From: Takakia lepidozioides | Lineage: Eukaryota > Streptophyta > Takakiopsida > Takakiales > Takakiaceae | Direction: 5' to 3' | DNA length: 64,000 bases | Assembly: GCA_030704615.1 (NCBI GenBank) | Contig: CM060731.1 | Coordinates: forward strand, 44,704,001 to 44,768,000 | Part shown: positions 10,691-19,910 of the stretch, piece by piece | Layout of the letters: the number at the start of each line of letters is the position of its first letter | Numbering within the stretch: position 1 is the first letter of the stretch | Notes under the pieces: model-generated | What the model was told of the DNA's origin: nothing | Database searches by the model: none | The model's input: the letters and a program-made list of their open reading frames with translations, nothing else | Program-made: the position numbers and the translations under genes

Positions 10691-12689
10691 CTAAGTCCCA
10701 GCCCGGTGTAAAGTTCGGCGGTGTAATCTTAAACCGTTAGATCTTAAATAATCTAGACCGTTAGATCTGTAAAATCTAACGATTCAAAAATAATTTCCAT
10801 CACATGATCTAACCTTGTACAACCACGTATTTAATCTCATATATCTTGCGATCCTTGTTAAGCCACGTCCATCCAGGTCCAATTTATTGAACAGATATCA
10901 AATCGACACACCGTATAGGCGGATGGATGAACCCATCCATTGAATGAATTCATTAATGTATATGCCTTTTAAATGACATGTGTAGTGATGTAGTCATATA
11001 TATAGAGTTATGAAACAATTTGCAGTAAGGGACTCATAAGTTTACATGCCATGTCATCGATGGATAAACTCATCCAATGGATGAATACATTTATGTATGT
11101 GCTTTCAAAATGACACGTGTAGGGATGTAGTCGTATAAATAGAGCTGTAAAACCATCTTCAGTCATGGAGTCACAAGATTCCATGAAACGTCGTCCACCT
11201 GTAGTCAAACATATCACACTAGTCATAAAACCATCTTTGTCATCATGGTCAACAATGTTTGACCAATGCTCCCTAATTTTCCGGAGTCATGTAGTGATAT
11301 CCATTACTATAAAGTGATAAAACTATGACTGCAACGCATTTCAGCGCTCTGTAGTCGTATACCTAGTGCCGTTTTTATGACTCCGCCAAATCCGTAGTCC
11401 TAAAAACGTTCATCTCTTGTAGTGAATCCAGCGTGCATTGCAGGAAGCGTTTCTCTTTGCAGATGCAAACAGAGAGGACCCCATTCATGGTGGAACCGAT
11501 AACACATTTGCCGATCATGACGATGACCTCAACGATTCCGGAGATAATGAATTTGATGAGAATGCTCACATGCACGTTGATCCCGAGTATGATAAACTCT
11601 TCCGACAGTCGCAATGTCCACTTTTTGAAGGGTGCTCGATCAGCCGGCTGCAAGCAACTTTGACGTTGCTGAACGCATGCACTACCCACAAGTGCACCAA
11701 TGCATTTGTGGATGAGCTTCTGGGATTGTTGCGTAAGAGTTTTTTGCCTAAAGAGAATTCATTGCCGAAAATTCACTATGAAGCAAAAACCATGATTGCC
11801 AAGATGGGATTGCAGTACACCATGATTCATGCCTGTGAGCGTGGTTGTGTACTCTTCCGTGGGGAGTATGAGAATGTAGACATTTGCCCAGTGTGCCGCA
11901 GTTCCCGTTACATTCCAGGTCATGGAAGTGTGCCCAAGAAAGTATTGCGACACTTCCCTCTCATTCCAAGGTTGAAACGTATGTACCGATGTAAATCGAT
12001 CGCTAACCTCATGACATGGCACGATAGACATAAGAGCCAGGATGGGTTGGTTCGACATCCAACTGATAGTAAAGCATGGAGACACATTGACACCACAATT
12101 GAGGATTTTGCTGCAGAGCCACAATCTCTGCGATTTGGATTGGCCTTAGACGGTGTAAATCCCTACGGAGCTCAATCCACAAGTTGGAACACATGGCCGT
12201 TCTCTTGGTCAATTACAATCTGCCTCCGTGGTTAATGACCAAAAAGTTCTTTGTCATGTTAGCGCTACTGATTCCTGGTAAGGAGTCTGTTACCTCGGAC
12301 AATGTAGATGTTTACCTGATGCCCCTAGTGGAAGAGCTACTGGAACTATGGAGAGGGATTGCAGCTCATGATGTTTCCCGTCCTCGTGGTCAACGCGAAT
12401 TCACACTGAGGGCAGTGTTGATGTGGTCAATCCATGACTACCCTGCATATGGCTTGCTCTCACGTCAAGTGACGAAAGGTTATGCTGGTTGTCCAGCTTG
12501 TGGACCCGGGGTGACTTCACAGAAGTTACACACATGTGGAAAAACTGTTTTCCTAGGCCACCGAAGATTTTTGGCCCACAATCATCCATATAGAGGGTCA
12601 AGAATGTTCAATGGCGCTATTGAGCATGGAACTCCTCCAAAAACGCAGACTGGAACACAAATCAAGGAGAGAGATATGAGCCATGTATG

Positions 12690-14260
12690 TATGTCTGCAT
12701 CATTCTGGGGTATCGGGAAATCTGTGTTGCAAGCTACTATTGTGTTTAGGTCTATAATAGATGGGATATTTCTCCATTGGGGGTCTCGTGGGTCAGATGA
12801 GAGGATTGTAATAGCTTTGCGGATTTTGTGGTGGATATTTAATTGTGCTTGCCATTTTCTCTGTTGTGTTCTTGTCAAGTATCCTCCGTTTATTTTTTAT
12901 TGTTCAGTTTGTACTGGAGCAGGGAACTTTGTGCATGTATGTAGCGTGGCATCTGTAATTTGAGTGAATATTTGTTCTAGCTTGGAGCTTGCGTTCTCCC
13001 AAATTTGAAGGGTGGGGTTTGCTGAATATCGATCTAGTATTGTTTCAAAATCAGATATAACTGTACTAGAAATGGATCGAAACTTGGCTTGGAATGCCAG
13101 AATAGAGGAGGGGGGAATAGGAGTGGGAATACGTGGCCTTGTGTCTAACGAGGGGCCATTTAGGACTGGACCTATAGGTACTATATGCGTGGGGATCCGG
13201 AGAATAACTGGGTAATGGTCAGAGTTATATATGGGATCATACAGGATTGTACTGTACAGCTGTGTGGGATTATTTCTAGGCATTTTGAGGTAGTACCCAT
13301 CAATGAGGCTATGCGAGGTATAGTTTAGTCCTCCTTGCCTAGAGAAAGCCTGGTTTGTAGTGATGTATTGGAATCCATGCGTTTGGGTAAAAGTTGTCCA
13401 TTCTATGTCTTTTGGAGAGGGAGGGAAGTGTACACCATCATGTAATCTACCCAGCATAGATAGGTCTCTGTTGAAATCACCTGCGAGGAGGATTGTGGAC
13501 AAGGAGTGGAGTGGGTTGTTAGCAAAGCTCACAATTTGTTGTAGAATATTGGGGGTAAGGGCTATATCGTCCGGGTGTGAGAGCATATATAAATGAATGA
13601 TAAGTAGTTTTGGATAAGGGCTGATGTGAATCTCAACAATTTGGAGGTGAGTTTTAAGGTGCGTGGGGATGCGGGCATTTGTAGTTGTTTCTTGTGAGCG
13701 CATGGATATGTGTATACCAATGGCTAGGCCTCCACAAGTCGGCTGATATGGTGGTGAGCGTCGTCTATTATATTTTCCTGGCGATGGGGGGCTCCCATAA
13801 ATGATGTGGTGGTCAAACAGTATTATGTTGATATATGTGTTGGGCGAGTGCGAGTTGAGTTTGGTTTCTTGTAATAGAATAATATGGGGAGGGTTTGAGT
13901 TTTGAAGAATAAGTGAAAGGGTTGGCAAGCTGGAGGTAATGGATCCCACATTCCACGTAAGGCATATTAAGGGTTGGTCTATAAGGTTGTCTTGTGGGTT
14001 GTCTGGGGTATAAGAGAGTGGCGGTGGTGTAGGTTGGTGTACAGTGGGCACTGCATTGTCACACTGTGGTGTGTTGTCACATTGTGGCGTGTGTTTGGTC
14101 GTTTGGTAACCGGGTAGATATGTAAGGGTATTTGGCGTGGCAGATAAAATGTCATGCGAGATAAAACTCTGGCACTGTATGGCAGTGTCGTACCTATAGT
14201 GGATTGGTCACAGGTGATGCCGGCAATGTGATGATCTACATGCTCTGATAGACTGTGCAA
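12690..14260 (-). mobile_element. LINE fragment with AP-like endonuclease domain, no reverse transcriptase
   Basis: The minus frame 14051-12897 encodes an endonuclease/exonuclease/phosphatase domain with the expected landmarks in order: LTWNVGS (N), ILLQETK (catalytic E), LAGDFNRD (DxN) and NSDHYPV (SDH). A continuation in another frame (12878 to about 12690) gives the linker normally upstream of the reverse transcriptase (TRTQQRKWQAQLN). The RT itself and the 3' tail are absent, which is the opposite of normal 5' truncation of LINEs. It abuts the tnp2 frame near 12680-12690. Confidence 0.8.
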
Positions 14261-15312
14261 GATAAGAATTTCTACACTTCGAAATTGTTTTGGTCTAACC
14301 TTACATTGCTCTTCAGATATCCCGAGTAAATATAACAGCCTGTTACATGATGAGCAAAGACAATCGAGTCACCGAGTGTTGACTGGGAGACAGTTAACAA
14401 CAGAAGAAATACATCTAATGCTTGTAAAGTTCACACTCATGGTTGAAATGGACCTCTGGACTGCACTGAAATCATGGTCTTCCCTTGCAACCAGGGAGTT
14501 ATCTACTTCATTCTCCTCTAATGTACCTTTTTTTTTTTCAACCCTATCCCAGTCCCTTTCCATGAGGTGTGACACATAGTGTGGTCATAGCCGCATCCTA
14601 TCTGTGCTAACAGGTGGACACACGCTAGCCTATTCGAGCTCCATGTGACTGGGTATCTCCATTTGGATCTCATCTACATTAAAGGGATAGATGTATCATC
14701 TAGAATAGGATGATGTCAATGGCATGTGACTCGTGGGTAGGAACCCCTAGTCAAATATATAGCATACAACGTTCAGAAGGTATTGTCCATTACTACATCT
14801 CCGTGGTCTTCACACTAGTTCCTTCATTTCCTTGTGGAAATTTGGGGTTTAGGGTTTTGAACACATTTTGCAATACCCAGAGGCACAACATGTTATATGT
14901 CCACCGACCTGAACTTTTCCTTGATGCAATACCCCAGGTAGCACTGTTTGCAGCCCCACTGTCAAGCCCGGACAGTAACAATTAGTGCACACTGTTGCAG
15001 CGCTCATCTACACAAGATAGAGAGACACACATCCATTGAAGAAAAGGAGAAATGGGGAAAACGGAGTGAACATAAAAGAGAAAGTCTATCAAGCACATTC
15101 TCGAAACAAGTGGGTAGCTCTCTGCATCAAATAGCTTGTTTACAAAGTTTCACTCCACATTCAATTGAGAGGAAACAATGCCAAAATATGTGAGCTCCTG
15201 TCCACTACCATTAGACCTGAATTCTTGAGTAAGCCAATACTGGAATAGGCATCATGCGAATGTAGTTGCTTACAGTGAAAAAAGAGAGCGAGCACTCAAA
15301 CGAGACACTTGA
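14261..15312. other. No gene recognised
   Basis: Only short reading frames without recognisable domains. The expected C-terminal part of tnp2 and a right CACTA end are not seen here. Confidence 0.4.
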
Positions 15313-15600
15313 TTAAAGAGGGAAAGACGACATTTTAGTATTCAGAGTGCTGAAGGAGAGATCATGTTTATGCTTGCCCTCCCTGAAGCTGGTGGACATG
15401 ACGCCGACTGTGACATCGTGTACAATGGTGACAGTAGATGTCAATGTGGCACCACAAGGGCCCAGTCAGGAGATTGACACCAGGTGACCTCCTGTATACC
15501 CCTTGTGTAATAAATCCCTGGCATGTTTCCCTACCTCTGCAAATTGCACTGGACCCCCCTTTGGTCCGGCTGGAGTAGGAATTGGGCACGTTTCACTCAT
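15313..15600 (-). pseudogene. VDAC (mitochondrial porin)-like 5' exon with an in-frame stop
   Basis: Starting at the ATG at 15600 the minus frame reads MSETCPIPTPAGPKGG, then VQFAEVGKHARDLLHKGY, TGGHLVSIS, TGA, then CGATLTSTVTI. It ends at a TAA at 15315-15313 after 96 codons. The segment (F)AEVGKHARDLLHKGY followed by a GATLTST strand resembles the N-terminal helix and first strands of plant VDACs (IGKKARDLLYKDY ... GVAITSTG). VDAC is a 19-strand outer-membrane beta-barrel of about 276 residues; only the beginning is here and the rest was not found. The TGA at 15468-15466 would truncate it, so it is probably a fragment. Confidence 0.45.
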
Positions 15601-16595
15601 TTTTCTGACGACTGAGTACTGTATATTGAAGAGTGGAAGAGGGATTGAAGTGTGCAGTGGAATTTTGTAAGAAAGAGACGTACAGATCGAATATAGGTAC
15701 TGTTGTGAATCAGAAGCAACTTCAGAGCTCCAAGATAGAACTTGGGAGGGTTCAATGATGGAAAGAGAGCTAACCTACTCTTACATTCAACTCTGATCAA
15801 CAGCTGTCTAAAATCGTAACTATCTTTAGCAAGGTTCTATGCACAAGCATTCACTTGCTCAGATCAATGCATAGATCGTTCCCACGTTCTCAGACAGGAA
15901 TGTACACCATGTAGGACGCCTAAAGTAGTCTCCATTTCTCTGATTTGTCGCTCTGTGCATCACTTTCTCTACATATTTGACAAAATAAATCGTGATTGCC
16001 TGTGTCTAGTACCCGGAGATTGACTTATGCCAAGGTCGATGAGCGAAAAATGTAAAAGACCGAAACTTGTAGCCACCAGATATGATTTCAAACAGATCCG
16101 AGACAGGTCCTTTCTCTTGAAGCCCTTGGTAACCAATTCCACTCAGCAAGAAAGACATGGACGCTACTTCTTGATGCTCTTTAAGATCCAGAAATCGCAT
16201 CTGCCAACCCTGTGTAGACCTGCAGGAAAGACAGAGCGAGGACGGGAGGTGAGGACTAGGGAGGTTGCTACCCCATACCCTCCGCTTGAAATATATTGAG
16301 AGAGAAATTGCTGATAAAGTAGGAATCTACTCCTGCGTTACAGGGAGAGAATGGGATAAGTGGATGGGTGATTGCTACCGTCCGACCACAATACAGGGAA
16401 CAAAACAACAGAGAATACGGAGATAAAGGATAGAGATCACTCGGCCATTAAATTGCCCACTAAAAGGCAATAAGAAACTGAATATGGAGAGAGATAAGGA
16501 ACGAAGACCGATGCGAGATGCTGCTATCCTCCGAGTATGGTCGCATTGATATCGATGAGAAAAGGCCGACTGGAGGGAGAGAGAAAGGTTTCGAC
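15601..16595. other. No gene recognised
   Basis: Only short reading frames are seen, without recognisable domains. The right edge is the duplicated target site of the hAT element. Confidence 0.35.
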
Positions 16596-17605
16596 CAGTG
16601 TTGTGCGGGTAAATAGATTTTTGCTTATCCTCCGGGTAAGGGTAAATAAAATCAGAGATTTATTTATCCTCCGTGGTAAGGGTAAATTATTTATATGTCC
16701 ATTTATTTATCCTACAGGTAAGGGTAAATTATTGATATGTCCATTTATTTATCCTACGAGTAAAGGGTAAAGGCCAATATTTTCGACCGAGTAAGGATAA
16801 ATACCTGGTAAGGATATATGATTTACCCTTTTTATACCCGCCGGGTAAATAAAGGATATATAGAAGGATATATAATTTTTTTAGTTTGTTATGCTCAACT
16901 CAAAAAATATAACTAACTAATTGAGGTAATCAATTGTCTATTTATTGGCTTAGTAGGCTCATCGTATCATATGTTGACTTGGGATAGAAATAGACTAGGG
17001 AAAATGACCAGCTTGTGCTACATCATGTACCTCTCATCTTGTATATAATTACATGACCAAGTAGCAAACAAATGAAGAGAAAACATGAAAGATGATTCTG
17101 ACCAGAGAAAAGGAGATGGAGGGTGGGCATAGGTACTTCAAACTAGAAGCCTTGAATAACTGCAATTGAATTGAGATGGGAAGGCAAGAACTCGAAAACA
17201 ACCTTTACGGAATCGTCAGTGGCAGCATTGAGCAAGACAGGTTCATTGGCCAAGAAGTGAAGAGAGCAGTCAGCTGAATCATGGGCATTCTTTATAACTA
17301 CCTGTTCCATTTTTCCCGAATCCAAATGCTGATCACACCAGATGGGCCCTCCAGTTGCCAAGAAAGGCTGTAGTTTTTCATTTACCCTTTTTCTATTTAC
17401 CCTCCAAAAATATATATTTACCTGCGAGTAAAGGATATATGGAAACTATTTACCAGTCACACGGGGAAGGGTATCTCAGATTATTTACCCGTCTGAAGGG
17501 TAAGGATAAAGGTAAATGAAATGGGCCAATCCGGGTAAATCATTTACCCTTACCCTGATTACCCGCCGGGTAAATCCGGGTAAATGATTTACCCGCACAA
17601 CCCTG
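16596..17605. mobile_element. Non-autonomous hAT element with GGGTAAA-rich ends
   Basis: Terminal inverted repeats CAG(T/G)GTTGTGCGGGTAAAT start at 16596 and, reverse-complemented, at 17605. The 8-base duplication GTTTCGAC flanks both sides (16588-16595 and 17606-17613). TIRs starting CAGNG with 8-base duplications define hAT transposons. Length is 1010 bases, too short for a transposase, and none is seen. Many copies of a GGTAAAT/ATTTACC motif are packed into the outer 270 bases on each side and may be transposase binding sites (inference). Confidence 0.92.
17143..17370 (-). pseudogene. Unidentified coding-like segment inside the hAT element
   Basis: An open frame of about 75 codons (ATGGPIWCDQHLDSGKMEQ, then SADCSLHFLANEP and VKVVFEFLPSHLN) sits in the middle of the element, while its flanks are simple repeat. 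Its composition looks like real protein. I do not recognise the family. It could be a captured exon. Confidence 0.3.
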
Positions 17606-17613
17606 GTTTCGAC

Positions 17614-17954
17614 CCCGCTGCGTGCAGCGCGTCTCAGATGAGAGAGGCTATCTAAAGTAAGCACATTACTTTACAGAAATAACCACTAAACATTCATCTA
17701 CGGAATTCATCATAAAATATCTACATTCATCCATCAATGGAACACATAAGGAACATAAGGAGCTTGTGCCCAAGTGGGACCCACTAAAGAGATAAGGTCC
17801 TTAGGTAACTACATGCCAGTGAATCCGTAGTCCCTGCTAAAGGCAGGGCCAACAAACAAAAAACAAAAAAAATGTAGGAGACTAGTTTTAGTGTAGAGAA
17901 GTGATGCGAGATATCACATCCCTGTCTTGCATTGGAATCCCGGTGGTGTTATTC
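17614..17954. other. No gene recognised
   Basis: Sequence between the hAT element and the SNF2 exons. Nothing recognisable. Confidence 0.35.
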
Positions 17955-18610
17955 CTAACTACCGAGAAACTGGTCCAAGTCAACGCTATCAGTGTTGAAC
18001 AGATCTGGCATAATGAATTCCAAGTGTGACCACAGTTCCTGGCAGTATAGAGGAGGCTAGTGAGAAACAGAGAATATTATTGTTGAAATTGCATTTGTTA
18101 CAAAAAGAAAGGGGGACTGCTATGACCGACACGAGGATTCCTGTGCTGCCAAGTAGTCTACCAGTCTGCTGTACAGGGTAGGGCTGTGAAACTTGTCCTA
18201 CTTGACCTGCCTGACAAGCTGCAATATGTACCTGCATGTCATTTTGGAGCGGTGTCCCAGTTAGCATCAACCGCTGTTTTGCCACATTTGTAATTAGCCG
18301 CAAATGCTTGGTGCGGAGGCTGCTCCGGTCCTTCAAGAGATGTGCCTCATCCATGAGCACACAGCTCCATTTCCATCTCTTCAGAAATTTGCGATCATCT
18401 ATGGATTGGGTACTGCCAGCACAAATATACATAACACTAAGAAATCTTCCCCCCTTTAGAGTTTTGCAAGTTCCAACTAATCCAACATGCAACGAGAATG
18501 GCAAAGCCCATCAGACATGTTGGAATCCACTAACCTCCGTTTGTCAAAGAGAGAATAACAAGTCCACTGAAGCTCGGGCAGGTGACGTTGGGAAGCTCTC
18601 AATCTTGACT
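17955..18610 (-). pseudogene. SNF2-family helicase fragment (SMARCAD1/ETL1, plant CHR19-like)
   Basis: Three consecutive exons splice in frame: about 18610-18535 (CYSLFDKR), 18412-18232 (DDRKFLKRWKWSCVLMDEAH, then RLMLTGTPLQNDMQ) and 18038-17955 (ELWSHLEFIMPDLFNTDSVD, stop). Donors and acceptors are GT/AG. The segment spans helicase motif II (DEAH) and motif III (LTGTPLQND). The spacing with CYSLF and LKRW.WSCVLMDEAH is characteristic of plant CHR19, a SMARCAD1-type chromatin remodeller. The full protein has seven helicase motifs over more than 700 residues. Here the frame stops 14 residues after PDLF and upstream exons are missing, so it is probably a gene fragment, though exon phases are intact. 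Confidence 0.65.
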
Positions 18611-18619
18611 TGGCTACAA

Positions 18620-19585
18620 TCTTCCGGTTGGCAGCTCTTCAATTGGACCTGGATTCAGGGATTATGGCTGTCCGATAAATAGGGTGCGAGGTCGGCGTAC
18701 TACTTAGGGTTTAAGAGTGGGGAGGAAACTAGGAAACCACAAGGAAAGCTATGCTTGTGAACTTTATAAAAAAAAAAACAGCTTTTTGGTTGTGGGTTCT
18801 TCGGACAATTTACACCCAGGACCTTGGGCGCCACATTTCAATGTAACCGTGCAGTCTCTTTGCAGGTGAGTATCACAGGTCATAGTACAAATGAAGATGG
18901 TTCGACAAGGACGTGCAGGGGAATCGAAAAACACAAGCACCGTGAGTTGATAACACAGACACATTGGGGAACCTTCCTGCATTATGCCACTGGCGCACCA
19001 AATGTGCTTGTTCACATCAGAACACAGCGCCAAAAGAACTAGTGAAGTTTTGGTTGTTAGAGTAATTTAGCATGGACCTATTAACGGTTGAAGGTTTGAA
19101 TAAGGGCCAAGACCGAGCACTTGAGAATTGATTTATCGTCTCAATCAAGCTAGGTACACAACGGAGACGCGTCTTGGAAGTTGGAAGGAAAGTCAGGCCA
19201 GTTTGCATAAGCCATCGGTTTGTATTATCCAGAGTTGGTTTGCCAGGCCCTCACAAGCTGTACATCCTTCTGCTAAGTATCAGTTAACTCCAAAACCTCC
19301 AATCCAATATCTTCCCTCACATGCCACGAGATTCGATGTGGGGGCGGATGAAGATAGCGCAGGACAGTACTCTGTAAATGATGATGAGCGAGATTAATGC
19401 ATGCGAGACAAAGACAATGTAATGACGGCGCGGGACTTCGATATAATTGTGAGGGAAAAATAAGCAAATGTGAACTCGGGCTTCTTTGGCAAAGCTCCAA
19501 TTAGTAGTGCAGAGGTGTCGAGAGAATAGTTGTAGTTGCATGCCCACAGCTATCTAACTGCACTGGGCCGCAGCACAGAGGGAAA
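18620..19585. other. No gene recognised
   Basis: Several short ORFs on both strands, none with recognisable domains. Confidence 0.35.
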
Positions 19586-19843
19586 ATGGCCATAACTAAG
19601 AACGGCTTGCGAATCATGTTGACCACGCTCAACCCTGACCCTGAGGATCCTCCAATTCACTGGGAAGGGATCGTCGTGCGGGTACTTACACCTCCTCTCT
19701 TCATTGGATTAGATAAAGTTCTTGTAAGTAGATTATCGAGCAGCAGTTTGCAGCATCCGGCTCCTGTGAAGATCGGAGCATCACGGGGATTGATCATAGT
19801 TTTTCCTGGACGCATCCATGGACTGTATGCGAATGTACACTGA
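19586..19843 (+). pseudogene. Possible first exon of an RPA1-like gene
   Basis: The frame begins MAITKNGLRIMLTTLNPDPE and continues to IVVRVL. This resembles the start of the N-terminal OB domain of RPA1 (LT.GAI..ML ... PVLQVL). A possible donor (GCGG/GTACTT) lies near 19681. It is separated from the better RPA1-like segment at 23527 by Copia-1. The match is weak. Confidence 0.25.
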
Positions 19844-19910
19844 TGGGGTGAGTATAAATACTGCAGGTATTTAACCTGAAGTACTCATGCCCAATTTTCG
19901 GTTAAGTTCT

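Larger units (their letters stand above)
6263..11424. mobile_element. Nested CACTA element carrying host gene fragments (Pack-CACTA type)
   Basis: The left end reads CACTACAACAAATGAGCG and the right end, reverse-complemented, CACTACAAGAGATGAACG. Both are followed by TTTTTA(T/G)GACT. A perfect 3-base duplication AAT flanks the element (6260-6262 and 11425-11427), as expected for CACTA transposons. Length is 5162 bases. Subterminal repeats at both ends match the outer element, so the two belong to one family. No transposase frame was found inside. The interior is occupied by OSB-like and PPR-like fragments on minus, so mobilisation would need transposase supplied in trans (inference). Confidence 0.9.
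5555..12680 (+). pseudogene. tnp2 CACTA transposase, interrupted and frameshifted
   Basis: Exon 1 (5555 to about 5768) encodes a tnp2 N-terminus with a Cys-rich CNCDECHGG segment followed by EIVRNHYMIHGRDP. After an intron the frame resumes near 6170 (acidic DDEDEGP), is cut by the nested element at 6263-11424, and continues from 11428. There it has family motifs CERGCVLFRGEYENVDICPVC, LRFGLALDGVNPYG, NLPPWLM, VYLMPLVEELLELW and GHRRFLAHNHPYR. Removing the inner element plus one AAT copy keeps the frame open across the junction. A one-base loss near 12197 shifts the frame between SWNTWP and VLLVNYN. The ORF ends in the LINE fragment near 12680, well short of a full tnp2. Confidence 0.8.
1..12690. 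mobile_element. CACTA (En/Spm-like) DNA transposon, outer element, ends missing
   Basis: The first 640 bases match the left subterminal part of the inner CACTA element, starting about 40 bases inside its terminal repeat, so the left tip of this element should lie about 40 bases before the window. It carries both genes expected of an autonomous CACTA element: a tnpA-like gene on minus (5429 to 1129) and a tnp2 transposase on plus (from 5555). The tnp2 gene is broken by the nested element at 6263-11424 and by a LINE fragment from about 12690. No right terminal repeat was found, so the right end is lost or beyond recognition. The element is dead: frameshift, stop codons and two insertions are visible. 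Confidence 0.85.
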
